A DNA stretch of 64,000 nucleotides from JABWBH01 sp964526695 (GTDB lineage: Bacteria; Planctomycetota; Phycisphaerae; UBA1845), in the NCBI GenBank assembly GCA_964526695.1, contig CAZGJA010000139.1, forward strand, positions 1-64,000. Reading direction: 5' to 3'. Of the stretch, positions 35,352 through 44,910 are shown in pieces. The position numbers were made by a program, and so were the translations under genes. Position 1 is the stretch's first letter; every line of letters starts with the position of its first letter. The notes under the pieces are model-generated. The model was given only the letters and a program-made list of their open reading frames with translations. It ran no database searches and had not been told where the DNA came from.

Positions 35352-35954
35352 TCAGCAGGCGGGCGGGGCGCGCAGCCCATGTACATTGAGGAACACCCAG
35401 GCCGAGGCGCGTCTGGAGGAGGCGTGATGAATCCAATCAAAGCAGGCGCGGTGCGTCTGCTGACGAAGCACTTGGCAAATTCCGCGCACCCGGTGCCGCA
35501 GTCCGGCTGTCGGGCGAGCCTCAGCGGACAGCGCCCAACTGGACGCGCCTGTGGCAAAAAGTACGACGCCCGCATGGACGGGCAGAAGGGTGTTGCGCGA
35601 AGCCTGAGACCGCTCCAGAATACCCAGGTGAAGCAAAGCGACGATAAGCCCGGCACAGAACACAGATCGAGAGCCACCGCGGAAGCGGAGCGCCGGCACG
35701 TCCAGGATCTTGAGAACGAAAAACGCAGCCGAGAGTGCCAGCAGCAGTGCCCGCAGCGCGGGCGCGGCGTACTCCCCTTCGACCAGTCCCATCGAAAAAT
35801 GGCGGAGAATCGATGGGACGGCGCACAGATGCACGAGCAGTGCCGCGACCCAGAACGCTCGGATCCGCAAGTTGCGGCCGCCCGGACTGCGTCGCCGCCG
35901 CGAGAACCCGAGCGGGCCTGCAGGTCGAGCCGGAATGTGCTTGTGCCCTGTCAT
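35352..35954 (-). CDS. Hypothetical membrane protein
   Basis: This 200-residue frame contains four hydrophobic segments (IRAFWVAALLVHLCAVP, ALLLALSAAFFVLKILDV, SVFCAGLIVALLHLGIL and HAGVVLFATGASSWAL) separated by Arg-rich loops. No ribosome binding site is clear, and I recognise no family. It is preferred over the other frames here because of its regular helix pattern and operon strand. It lies between the secreted-protein gene and the VanZ-like gene. Confidence 0.45.
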   Translation of the reverse strand: MTGHKHIPARPAGPLGFSRRRRSPGGRNLRIRAFWVAALLVHLCAVPSILRHFSMGLVEGEYAAPALRALLLALSAAFFVLKILDVPALRFRGGSRSVFCAGLIVALLHLGILERSQASRNTLLPVHAGVVLFATGASSWALSAEARPTAGLRHRVRGICQVLRQQTHRACFDWIHHASSRRASAWVFLNVHGLRAPPAC

Positions 35955-36219
35955 CCGCGTCGCCGCCGAGGCCTGTTCCTGAGTGCCGCCGTTGGGTTCC
36001 TCCGCCGCAGCCCAGAACCCCGTTCAAGGATTCTGAAGTCGCCCAAGGTCGCATCTTATTGAACCGTCGGGATTGTCAAGCAAGCGAGCTTGCCAGCTTC
36101 CCAGAAATCGCGCCGTCGCCCATTCGTGAAACACGGCCCGAAGGCCTGCCTCCGCGATTGTCGATTCTCCCTGCAATTCCCATTCCAAAGAACCGCATAC
36201 GTGGGCACCTCACAGCGTA

Positions 36220-37836
36220 TCACGGGCCAGACCCCGCACCCCGGCCCTCACGAGGAACTGGTTTTCGTTCGGACGGCTGGGGCACCTCCTCGCGCGGGGC
36301 GTTCGGCGCTTCGTCCAGCAAGAGGCCCACAAGTTGGTCAGCCAGCGGCTCCCGGCCACGCCTCCGTACTTCGCCACCCGCCTCCGATGAAGTCCGCTCC
36401 GCTGCCGCCGGCGGCGTCAACCGTGCGAATGCTATCGCCGCCAGCGCCCCCAACGGGCAGCCCACCATGGCGATGAGCACGTCTGTCAGGCTCGGGATGC
36501 GCGAGAGAATGAACACCTGCGCCGCCTCGATCACCGCAGACAAGGCAAGGCCGATCATCATGCTCGTCTCGATGGGTCGTCGTCGTCGAGGCGATCTTTG
36601 ATTGGGCGCCCGGCCGTACATTGCCGCCCAACTCGCGCCAAGCAGGATATACGCCGCACCCTTGAACAGCAGATCGCGCATCGCCCAGTCGAATCGCCCG
36701 CGAAAGTAGGCGAAGAACGGCATGAACGCTTCCGAACGAACGGCCTGCTGGATCGGGTTATCGTCGTTGCGAGTTTGAAACGGAATGAACCCCGACAAAA
36801 CGATAAACGTCGAGAGCAGCATCACCCATGCGGCAGCCGTCCGCGGAGCGCAGGGCTGCATGATCGGGCGCTGGCTCTTCGCGCATCTGCCGGGTCGAAT
36901 GAGCATCAAGACCAGGCCAACTGCCGCACCCGCCATTCTCGCCAGCCCGTCCGTTGTGTGGAACCCGCGCCCGATGACCACGAACTGGATGGCACTGAGC
37001 ATGGATGCGAGCAAGCCGGCGAACCAGATCGTCAGCAGCGCGCTGGTCATCCAACGAAACTGGTATTCGATCCGCAGCATGGGCAGCAGGAGCGCCACAA
37101 GCACGCCGAAGGAGATCGCTTCCGCCGCGTCGCCCAGCGCATACTCCCAGCGCGACCGTTGTGCAAAAGCTTCGAACAGCGTCGAGTCCGGCGCGGCGGC
37201 GATTCCATGGCCAACCGTGCGAGCGTATTCGGCGAAGGGAACCCAGGTCGCATTCTTCCACGCATCCTTCATTCGGTTCACATCGAGTGACACACTGAAG
37301 GGCAGGGAGCCCAGCACCAGCAACAGGAGGACGTACGCCTTCGCGCGCGTCTGGAGCGGTGTCGTGCGCCATTCGACCGACACATCGTGCTTAAGCGCCG
37401 TGGCGCTGCGCGCGGCCGCCCGGAAGAGACCTACGCCAAGGCCTGCCCCGAGGGCGTTGGTGACCACGTCCACGATCGAAGACACGCGCGAGGGCGAGAA
37501 TGCCTGGGCGACTTCCGTCACGAGACTCATGCCGCCCGCGACCGCGATCAACTGAAACGCTGAGCGAATCCCGCCGCGATGCCGGCGCCGCGCCGCCCAC
37601 GCGCCAAAGAACCCCAGCGGCGCATACAGCGCCGTGTTGGCTGACAGATCAGTCCAGGCGATCCGGCTGAACGTGACTTGAAGCAGGCGGGACTTCGGCG
37701 ACTGCGGAAGCGGCTGGCCGAAGTCGAGGGGAACCAGCGTGTTGGCCAGAATGAACAGGATGCAAAGAACCGACAGGGTTTCCACCCAGTGGCGCAGGAG
37801 CGCGTCCGCCAGTCGATCCAGTCGCGTGCGGGTCAT
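36220..37836 (-). CDS. Double VanZ-like membrane protein
   Basis: This 538-residue protein has two VanZ-like halves, each with about five or six helices. Half 1 shows ANTLVPLDFG, DLSANTALYAPLGFFGAW and TEVAQAFSPSRVSSIVDVV; half 2 shows SGFIPFQ, FKGAAYILLGASWAAMYGR and EAAQVFILSRIPSLTDVLI. VanZ-like domains occur in glycopeptide resistance and, in planctomycetes, near polysaccharide genes. The tail of ~65 residues is charged and disordered. The start overlaps the lipoprotein stop as ATGA. The gap on its 3' side (35955-36219) holds nothing I can support. Confidence 0.8.
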   Translation of the reverse strand: MTRTRLDRLADALLRHWVETLSVLCILFILANTLVPLDFGQPLPQSPKSRLLQVTFSRIAWTDLSANTALYAPLGFFGAWAARRRHRGGIRSAFQLIAVAGGMSLVTEVAQAFSPSRVSSIVDVVTNALGAGLGVGLFRAAARSATALKHDVSVEWRTTPLQTRAKAYVLLLLVLGSLPFSVSLDVNRMKDAWKNATWVPFAEYARTVGHGIAAAPDSTLFEAFAQRSRWEYALGDAAEAISFGVLVALLLPMLRIEYQFRWMTSALLTIWFAGLLASMLSAIQFVVIGRGFHTTDGLARMAGAAVGLVLMLIRPGRCAKSQRPIMQPCAPRTAAAWVMLLSTFIVLSGFIPFQTRNDDNPIQQAVRSEAFMPFFAYFRGRFDWAMRDLLFKGAAYILLGASWAAMYGRAPNQRSPRRRRPIETSMMIGLALSAVIEAAQVFILSRIPSLTDVLIAMVGCPLGALAAIAFARLTPPAAAERTSSEAGGEVRRRGREPLADQLVGLLLDEAPNAPREEVPQPSERKPVPREGRGAGSGP

Positions 37837-38585
37837 GGGCCGTAATAACGGGGAGGCCAGTGCATGGGTGCGAGCGGTCGATTCGGCGTCCAGCCCTCGG
37901 GCGGCTCCTGTCTTTGCGGCACGTCATGCGCGATCAGCTCGCGGAAGCAAGCGAGCGCGAGGCTCTTGAACTGCAACCGGGCCAGTGCTCGCGCCTCGTA
38001 TTCCCACGCGTCCACGTTGTTGTGCGCCTTCTTGGCATTCTTCGGGCGGATGATCGTCTCATTGACCGTGTGAAAGACCGCGATCGGCTTTCCGGTCTTC
38101 GTGTCGTGCAGCACGCCGAGCATCTCGTACTTCTCCGGCGCGAGCTGGTTCACCGCGTAGATCAGGCTCAGCCCTGCGTGAAACGCCCGCGCCGCGGAGA
38201 GGATCAGTTGCGGCTCGACCGGGTATTCGCCGAGGTCGCGCTCCACCACGGGAAATGCCTCCGAAACCGCAGGCAGGTTGTCGAACGACGTGTTCCAGAT
38301 CAGGAACTCGTTGTGCGGCGTCGAAGGCGCGGCCAGCGACCCGCCGGCGTTCGTGCGAGGCGTCTCCGCCGCGATTCGGCTCACCGCCAAGGCGCAGGGG
38401 AAAAGTCCTTCGGTGGCGTCGGACTGCACGATCCGGTAGCCGTTCTCCACCGACTCGACCGGCTCCGTCGCCACGTCGCTCCACGCGACGCGCTGCGGCG
38501 CGACCCACGGCTTTTTCGACTCCGGCGCCGCGCACCCGCACAGCAGCGCCGTCACCGCGGCCGTTAAGAGGACGCGCAACTTCAT
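37833..38585 (-). CDS. Lipoprotein overlapping the VanZ-like gene
   Basis: This 250-residue protein starts at 38585 with signal MKLRVLLTAAVTALLCGCAA and a clear lipobox LLCGC. I recognise no domain in the mature part. It contains a block YEMLGVLHDTKTGKPIAVFHT that suggests a globular beta domain. The gene overlaps the VanZ-like gene by 4 bp, so the two are an operon. The sugar transferase gene diverges from it across 294 bp, which fits a polysaccharide locus. Confidence 0.75.
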   Translation of the reverse strand: MKLRVLLTAAVTALLCGCAAPESKKPWVAPQRVAWSDVATEPVESVENGYRIVQSDATEGLFPCALAVSRIAAETPRTNAGGSLAAPSTPHNEFLIWNTSFDNLPAVSEAFPVVERDLGEYPVEPQLILSAARAFHAGLSLIYAVNQLAPEKYEMLGVLHDTKTGKPIAVFHTVNETIIRPKNAKKAHNNVDAWEYEARALARLQFKSLALACFRELIAHDVPQRQEPPEGWTPNRPLAPMHWPPRYYGP

Positions 38586-38879
38586 CACTTGCAGGTTTCT
38601 CATTCCCATGCCGATCGCAACCAAGATCGTTCACCTTCCGCGGCGGACATCCCGGCACCGCGCTACCTAATATCGGATGTTCCGACCGCCCACTCACGCA
38701 GACGCGGTGAATTGACGCCAGCCCGCCGGAATTGCGGGTTCTGTGCATTCTGCCGGACTGCGCGGCGACCCACGGTCCTCCGCCCCTTGTGGTTACGAAC
38801 GACTTGGCTCGCCCCCGATAACTCAGACCCCGCCGTCTGCCTGCCGATCCACATGAAGCAACAGGGGGTCAAGTTCCGT

Positions 38880-40379
38880 ATGGATGCACCGCTCGCGGTA
38901 CAGACGGTCGGCAGCGCAACTTCCACGTCCCTTGGCGCCTCGACCGCGCCATTCGCATGGGGACGGCGGTCCGCGCCGCACATGCAGGCACGCCGTCGAA
39001 CGGCCTCGCGGATCGGGCAATTTGTGCTCGAACTGCCCGAATCCTCTTGGATGGTGCTCGACGCCCTGCTGGTGGCCGTCGGCTTGGCCATCGGCCACCG
39101 CCTCGTCGGCACGGTCTCCACCGGCGCGGTGGTCGAACACGTTGAAACGTGGAAGGCACATCTCGTCTTCGTGGGCTCATTCATGCTCGCCGGCATGGTG
39201 TTCGGGTTGTACGAGCGCGAGACGTTCTGGAGTCGCTCGCGCATCCTGACGCGCACCCTGCTTACCGCGGTGGCCGCGGTCGTGCTCGCCTACGCGGTGA
39301 TTTATGTGCTGCTGTACTCGGTCATCAGCCGGCGCATGGTGTGCTGGGGCGTGGGGTTCTACTTCGTCGTCGGAACCTCCGTGCGAACGTGGACCTGGTG
39401 GCTCGTGCACCGCGTTCGGCGAGCGGTCCTCGTCGTCGGCTCCGGCGAGCTGTTCGACTCCTTCCGCCGCGCGCAGGACCAGGATCTCCTGGCCGAGTAC
39501 CGGCTCGTCGGGTTTGCAACGCCCGGCGAGACGACCCACCCGCATGAACGATCAGCACACTCCCTCGGCAGTGCGGCCAGCCTTGAATCGCTGTGCGAGG
39601 AGCATCACGTCACCGACATCGTCGTAGGCTCCGACGCCTCACGCGATGCCGCCATCATGAGCAGAATGGTCAACTGCCTTCACGGCGGGCTGCGCGTCAC
39701 CAACGAATCCACGTTTTATGAGAAAGCCGCAGGGCAGATCCTCGTGGAGCGCCTCACGCCGGACTGGTTCCTTTTCGCCGATCTGAAAGTCGCCAACGCG
39801 GCCTCGATTTCGCTGAAGCGCGTCATTGATCTGCTCGTCTCGATCATCGGGCTGGCGATCACCCTGCCCCTCTGGGCGCTGATCGCACTGGTCATCAAAG
39901 TCGCGGAAGGCGGGCCGGTCTTCTATTCCCAGGACCGGGTCGGAGAGCGAGGGCGCACTTTTCGCCTGTACAAGTTCCGCAGCATGAGAACGGACGCCGA
40001 AAGCGGCGAAAGCGTCTGGGCGTCGCCCAACGATCCGCGCGTGACCCGCATCGGGCGATGGCTGCGCAAGACCCGCCTCGATGAGCTGCCACAGCTCTTG
40101 AACATTATCCGCGGTCAGATGTCCATTGTCGGCCCCCGCCCGGAGCGTCCCGACCTGGTGGCGAAGCTCGCGCAGGTCTTGCCGTTTTATGATGAACGCC
40201 ACCTGATCAAGCCGGGACTGACCGGCTGGGCGCAGATCAACTACAAGTACGGCGCATCCGTGGAGGACGCCCGGCGCAAGCTCCAGTACGACCTCTATTA
40301 CCTCAAGCACCAGTGCCTCGAGCTGGACGCCATGATCCTGCTACGCACGATGGGGACGTTCCTGCGCGGAGCCTGCTGA
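38880..40379 (+). CDS. Undecaprenyl-phosphate sugar transferase (WbaP/EpsB-like)
   Basis: This 499-residue protein has four N-terminal membrane helices, a central nucleotide-binding-like domain (VLVVGSGELFDSF..DIVVGSDASRDA) and the C-terminal bacterial sugar transferase domain: GGPVFYSQDRVGERGRTF, LYKFRSMRTDAE, RIGRWLRKTRLDELPQLLNI and MSIVGPRPERPDL. It transfers a sugar phosphate from a UDP-sugar to undecaprenyl phosphate, starting polysaccharide repeat-unit synthesis. Of several in-frame starts, ATG at 38880, with GGGGGT 8 bp upstream, is the best; 38853 is an alternative. Confidence 0.88.
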   Translation: MDAPLAVQTVGSATSTSLGASTAPFAWGRRSAPHMQARRRTASRIGQFVLELPESSWMVLDALLVAVGLAIGHRLVGTVSTGAVVEHVETWKAHLVFVGSFMLAGMVFGLYERETFWSRSRILTRTLLTAVAAVVLAYAVIYVLLYSVISRRMVCWGVGFYFVVGTSVRTWTWWLVHRVRRAVLVVGSGELFDSFRRAQDQDLLAEYRLVGFATPGETTHPHERSAHSLGSAASLESLCEEHHVTDIVVGSDASRDAAIMSRMVNCLHGGLRVTNESTFYEKAAGQILVERLTPDWFLFADLKVANAASISLKRVIDLLVSIIGLAITLPLWALIALVIKVAEGGPVFYSQDRVGERGRTFRLYKFRSMRTDAESGESVWASPNDPRVTRIGRWLRKTRLDELPQLLNIIRGQMSIVGPRPERPDLVAKLAQVLPFYDERHLIKPGLTGWAQINYKYGASVEDARRKLQYDLYYLKHQCLELDAMILLRTMGTFLRGAC

Positions 40380-40547
40380 TCCGTCCGCGATTCGCGTCGC
40401 CGACCGCGCCTCGATCCGCGCGAGCGTCCCAGTAATCAGATCGGGCCGATCCGGCGCATCCGTTCTACGGATTGAACCACATACTTTGGAGGGCGAGCGG
40501 TTTGGGCGGAGGGGGCCCAACCTGCCTTTGGGCTTCGGAGTGAGCGC

Positions 40548-42164
40548 GTGGCTTCCAGTTCCGTCGATGTCTGCCTGATCGAAGATGACGCCGAGCAGCG
40601 GAAGCTGGCGCTCAGCATTCTCAGTCGCGCCGGCTATCGCGCGATCGAGGCCGATGACGCCGCGTCAGGGCTTGCCGCCATCAAGGCTGAGCATCCCAAG
40701 GTCGTACTCTGCGATTACAACCTGCCGGGCGAGGACGGGCTGGCGCTTTGTGCAAGCGTGCGTAACGACCCCGCCGTCACGGAAACCTACTTCATCCTCA
40801 TCACGGCGCAGGCCGATCGACAGCTTAAGGAGCGAGCCTGGGCGATCGGCGTTGACGACTTCATCGCCAAACCGTTCGACGCCAACGAGCTGGTGGCGCG
40901 CGTCAAGGTCGGGCTGCGCATGTGGGGCCTGCAGGAGAAACTCCGCGCGGCTGCCGTGACGGACGGCTTGACGCGACTGTGCAACCACGATCATTTCAAC
41001 CGCCTGCTCGACCGCGAGCTGAGCCGCGCCCGGCGCTACGGTCGCCCGCTCGCCTTGATCGTCCTGGACATCGACCACTTCAAAGCCATCAACGACACCT
41101 TCGGCCATCTCGTGGGCAACGAAGTGCTGGAGGAACTCGCCCGGGTTCTCCGCGACAATGCGCGCGACGCCGACGTGGTCGGTCGCTTCGGCGGCGAGGA
41201 GTTCGTCATACTCCTGCCCGAGTCCACGTCCGCCGACGCGGAGAAGCTGGCGGTCCGAATTCAGCACGCCGTCAGCGAGACGCTCCATGTCCCCGCCCTC
41301 GGCGAACATCCCGTCAGCGCCTCCTTCGGTATTGCCGACACGGAGGATCTTCGCGTGCAAAGCGCCGCGGATCTGGTCGACCTGGCCGATCGCGCCATGT
41401 ACACCGCCAAGCGCCGCGGGCGCAACACCGTCGTATGCGCCGCCGCAGGGCTGGACGCGGAGGACGAGGCGGCCCCGCTGCAAGCCGACCAGATCGAATC
41501 GCTGCAGAAGCGCATCGCGGTGCTCAAAGCCCTCGCCCGCGACGTGTACGGGCAGAGCATCACCTGCCTCGGGCAGGCGCTCGTGGAAAAGGACCCGTAC
41601 ACCGCCAGGCATTCCGTCAACGTCTCCTTCTACGCCGGCGAAATCGCGCGCCAGCTCGGATGCGCCCAGGGCACGGTCAAGTCCATCAGCAATGCCGGCC
41701 TGCTGCACGACATTGGCAAGGTCGGCATCCCCGACCGCGTCCTTCTGAAGCGCGGACCGCTCACGTCGCTTGAGCAGACGATCATCGCGCAAGTGCCCTT
41801 CATCAGCACGCGCATCGTCGAATGCCTGCGCATCCTCGAATCCGAGGTGCTCATCATCCGCCATCAGCGCGAATACTTCGACGGCTCCGGAATGCCGGAC
41901 GGGCTCCTCGCGGACCAGATCCCCATCGGCGCGCGCGTCCTGCTCGTGGCCGACGCCTTCGACGCCATGACCACCGACCGCGTCTATCGCCAGCGCCGCT
42001 CCATCGACGAGGTCGTCGCGGAGCTCAGGACCGGAGCCGGCCGGCAGTTTGACGCCCGCGCGGTGCTCGCGCTGGAACAGTTGCTCGCCAGCGACCGCGA
42101 CAAGTGGCAGGCGCGCATCGACGAAAGCGTGGACCTCTTCCAGTTGCCGTCTCTTCAGTCGTGA
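40548..42164 (+). CDS. REC-GGDEF-HD-GYP c-di-GMP signalling protein
   Basis: This 538-residue protein has a response-regulator receiver at about 1-120 (LCDYNLPGEDG with the phospho-Asp; IAKPFDANELVARV). A GGDEF domain follows at 150-300, with active-site GRFGGEEF and FHAINDTFGH-like HFKAINDTFGH. The C-terminal HD-GYP domain (335-520) has TARHSVNV, LLHDIGKVGIPD and HQREYFDGSGMPDG. The GYP motif reads GMP, while the HD residues are kept. It should both make and break c-di-GMP on a phosphorylation signal. The start is GTG. No cognate histidine kinase is seen nearby. Confidence 0.88.
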   Translation: MASSSVDVCLIEDDAEQRKLALSILSRAGYRAIEADDAASGLAAIKAEHPKVVLCDYNLPGEDGLALCASVRNDPAVTETYFILITAQADRQLKERAWAIGVDDFIAKPFDANELVARVKVGLRMWGLQEKLRAAAVTDGLTRLCNHDHFNRLLDRELSRARRYGRPLALIVLDIDHFKAINDTFGHLVGNEVLEELARVLRDNARDADVVGRFGGEEFVILLPESTSADAEKLAVRIQHAVSETLHVPALGEHPVSASFGIADTEDLRVQSAADLVDLADRAMYTAKRRGRNTVVCAAAGLDAEDEAAPLQADQIESLQKRIAVLKALARDVYGQSITCLGQALVEKDPYTARHSVNVSFYAGEIARQLGCAQGTVKSISNAGLLHDIGKVGIPDRVLLKRGPLTSLEQTIIAQVPFISTRIVECLRILESEVLIIRHQREYFDGSGMPDGLLADQIPIGARVLLVADAFDAMTTDRVYRQRRSIDEVVAELRTGAGRQFDARAVLALEQLLASDRDKWQARIDESVDLFQLPSLQS

Positions 42165-42502
42165 AATCCTGACCCCTGGCGACGCCGCATCTTTCAGAGC
42201 CGCGCCCGTAAGAAAGCGGTCTCATCCGCCCTCGCATTCCGCAACGGCGCCGGGACCGAAGGGGTGTCGGGGCGGATCGGCTTCAGCCGACCGGCTCTTG
42301 CCACCGACTTCAGTCGGTGGAACTCGGATGCCCGTCGTCTGGGTCAGCCGGCTTCAGCCGGGCTTGCCTGAGCGGTTCATGTTCGGTCAAAGCTGAACTC
42401 ACGCTGACATGAGGAAGCGTGGGTGCGCACGCACCAACGTCGCGCCCCTCAGCCTCGCCTTGCCCCTGCGCGACCTTCCCCTATCATCCTCGACAAAACG
42501 CC
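42165..42502. repeat. Intergenic region with three TTCA-loop hairpins
   Basis: Three hairpins share the TTCA loop with different stems: TCGGC-TTCA-GCCGA (42277-42290), CCACCGAC-TTCA-GTCGGTGG (42301-42320) and CCGGC-TTCA-GCCGG (42348-42361). They lie between the c-di-GMP protein and the GH38-like gene. I see no other gene. The repeats belong to the same family as those at 5577 and 8269. Confidence 0.7.
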
Positions 42503-44737
42503 ATGAAAGTCTTCCTCATCCAGCATTCCCACGGCGATCCCGGCTACACGCACCCGCGCGATGAAGTCTGGCGCCACCAGATTCGCAACATCGAGCTGTC
42601 CGTCGAGTTCGCGCGGCGCGACCCGGAGTACCGGTGGAACGTCGAGTGCTTCTGGATGATCGACGAAGCCCTGCGGCGCGGTTCGCCGCTGCCGGACGGC
42701 TTTCTCGAACTCGCGCGCCAGGGTCGCATCGCCCTGACCGCCACCTTCCTCAACGGCTCGGACCACCTCGACGCCGAGGACTTTCGCCGCATGTTGCGCT
42801 ATGCCCGCGCGTTCTGCGACCAGCACGGCATCCCGCTGCGATCCGCGATGCAGTGCGATGTAAACGGTGTCAATGCCTGCATGCCCGACTTGCTCAACGA
42901 GATCGGCGTGAAGCGCATGGCCTTTGCCATCAACGACGAGCGCGGCGGCACGCCGTTTCAGCGTCCCAACGCCTTCTACTGGCGCGGACCCGGCGGCGGG
43001 CGTATCCTCGTCTTCAACGGCTATGAGTACCTCCGCGCCAATGTGTACGGGATGCACTGCGGCTTCGCGGCCTTCTGCGGCGGGGCGCAGAAGCTCGTGG
43101 ACGATCTGCGTCGCACGAACTACGCCTTGCCCGTGTGTCTGCTCCAGGGATGCGGCACGTTTGACGACAACGGCCTGGCCGCGCCGTGGATGGCCGAGAT
43201 GAGCCGGGCCTGGCGTGAAAACGGCGCCTGGCGCGAAGCAGCCGTGGCTCCGGCCGATGCCGGACAAGCCGGCGAACCGCCCTCATCAGGCGACGCTTTC
43301 CTCACCGTCGAATCGCTCGAATTCGTTTCCGCCTCCATCGACGAGTTCTTCGACGCCTTGGAACAGTGCGGAGCGGACTTCCCGGAGCATGCAGGCCCCT
43401 GGCCCGATTGGTGGTCTGACGGGCAGACCAGCGCTCCTCTGGAGCTGCAGCGCGCCTACGAAGCAAGGCGGACGTTGCGGGCCATTGAGCCACTGCTTCC
43501 GGCCGCGGCCAAGCGCGATGGCACTACGTTTGATGCCGTTCAGCGCGACGTCTGGATGTACCTTGAGCACACGTTTGGAAGCTGGCGCTGCGTCGGCGAG
43601 CCTGAAGCTCCGGACTCCAAGCGCCAATGGGCCGACAAGTCGCTCATCGCCCACCGCGCGGCCGAGGAAGTCGGCTTCCTCACTGAGGACGTGCTTTGCG
43701 GGTTGGCGAAAGGCGACGGCTGCATTCTCTTTCCGACGCAGTGCACGACTGCCCAGTATGTGGTGACGCAGGTTCCGCGCGAAGACCATCCCGAAAGCGG
43801 CGAAATTCTCTTTCAACCGAATGCCGCCGCGGCGCGCGCTTGGGTTGTCGTGCCCAAGGAACCCCAGGCGATGGCCTCGCTCATTACATGGGCCAAGACG
43901 GCGGGCGACGCTTGGGTCGCGCTGAAGCGATCGGGCTTTCGACCCACGGCTCTTGAGACGCCCGGCAACGCGCAGGCACATGCTCCGCAGGGGGCCTGGG
44001 ATCTCCCGCGCGTGGTGCTCGAAACACTGCGCGGCACGCGACAGCAGTTGCGGCATGGCGATCCGGCGCTCGGCATCGATCGCGTGGATGCCCGCGTCGG
44101 CGCGACGGAGCACTTCGAATGCGATCTGTGGAGCGCCAAGCAATGCTCGCTGGAAGCGCCGGGCTGGCGGGATATGAGGCTGACTTGCCGGACTTGGCGC
44201 GACGGCCGAACGCATGAAATCCTCCTGTCGGGCATCAAGGAATACGTGGAAGCGCCGCATGCGTGTTTCCTGATATGGAAACCCGTTGCAAAACCGGACG
44301 AAGTCTGGGCCGAGTCCGGCGGATTCTGGCATCGCCCCGGCCGCGACGAGTTGCAGGGAGCGTGCCGCGATTGGCATGCGGTTCAGCACGGCGTCGAGAT
44401 GCGATGGCGCGATGGAACGAAGCTCGCGTTCCATTCACCCGACGCGCCGGTGATTCACTTCGGCGGCATCAACACCGGAAAGTGGGGGCGCGGCCTCGAT
44501 CCCACAAATGGCGAGCTGGCCGTGTGCCTTTATCATAATTACTGGTACGTCAACTTCCCGGCCACGGCGCCCGGGCGCCTGACGTACCGTTTCCGCATTG
44601 CCGCGGCCCCGCAACTGGACGCGCGCGCTCTGTTGTCCAGTTGGAACAACCCGTTCCTCGTCCACCTCGACAGCCCCCGCGCCCGCCAACTCCGCGAGCG
44701 CCGCCTGTCCCGCCTGACAGGCCAGGCCATACGTTGA
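42503..44737 (+). CDS. GH38-like glycoside hydrolase
   Basis: This 744-residue protein begins with VFLIQHSHGDPGYTHP, which resembles the GH38 alpha-mannosidase start with its metal-binding H-x-D, and continues with SVEFARRDPEYRWNVECFW. The block MQCDVNGVNACMPDLLNEIG contains the Asp expected as the nucleophile. The C-terminal half is beta-rich, with LFHSPDAPVIHF-like strands. Relatives with this start are annotated as GH38 N-terminal or DUF5054 proteins. No signal peptide is seen. The start at 42503 gives the family-like N-terminus; an upstream GTG at 42419 is unlikely. Confidence 0.75.
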   Translation: MKVFLIQHSHGDPGYTHPRDEVWRHQIRNIELSVEFARRDPEYRWNVECFWMIDEALRRGSPLPDGFLELARQGRIALTATFLNGSDHLDAEDFRRMLRYARAFCDQHGIPLRSAMQCDVNGVNACMPDLLNEIGVKRMAFAINDERGGTPFQRPNAFYWRGPGGGRILVFNGYEYLRANVYGMHCGFAAFCGGAQKLVDDLRRTNYALPVCLLQGCGTFDDNGLAAPWMAEMSRAWRENGAWREAAVAPADAGQAGEPPSSGDAFLTVESLEFVSASIDEFFDALEQCGADFPEHAGPWPDWWSDGQTSAPLELQRAYEARRTLRAIEPLLPAAAKRDGTTFDAVQRDVWMYLEHTFGSWRCVGEPEAPDSKRQWADKSLIAHRAAEEVGFLTEDVLCGLAKGDGCILFPTQCTTAQYVVTQVPREDHPESGEILFQPNAAAARAWVVVPKEPQAMASLITWAKTAGDAWVALKRSGFRPTALETPGNAQAHAPQGAWDLPRVVLETLRGTRQQLRHGDPALGIDRVDARVGATEHFECDLWSAKQCSLEAPGWRDMRLTCRTWRDGRTHEILLSGIKEYVEAPHACFLIWKPVAKPDEVWAESGGFWHRPGRDELQGACRDWHAVQHGVEMRWRDGTKLAFHSPDAPVIHFGGINTGKWGRGLDPTNGELAVCLYHNYWYVNFPATAPGRLTYRFRIAAAPQLDARALLSSWNNPFLVHLDSPRARQLRERRLSRLTGQAIR

Positions 44738-44762
44738 GCGATCGGATGCGGCGCCTTGCAAT

Positions 44763-44876
44763 GGTATGGCAGCCTCGCGCGGGTGGGTCAGCTCTCCGAT
44801 GGTGGGCCAGCCTTGCAATGGTGGGGCAGCTCTCCGATGGTGGGGCAGCTCTCCGATGGTGGGGCAGCTCTCTGAG
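44763..44876. repeat. 19-bp tandem repeat
   Basis: Five clear copies of a 19-bp unit, best read as GGTGGGGCAGCTCTCCGAT, run from 44782 to 44876, and a degenerate copy precedes them at about 44763. Copies 3 and 4 are identical. The array fills the gap between the GH38-like gene and moaB and ends in CTGAGCTGCTGC. Confidence 0.85.
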
Positions 44877-44910
44877 CTGCTGCGAGTTGTTGGGGGCTAC
44901 CGGGTTGCAT

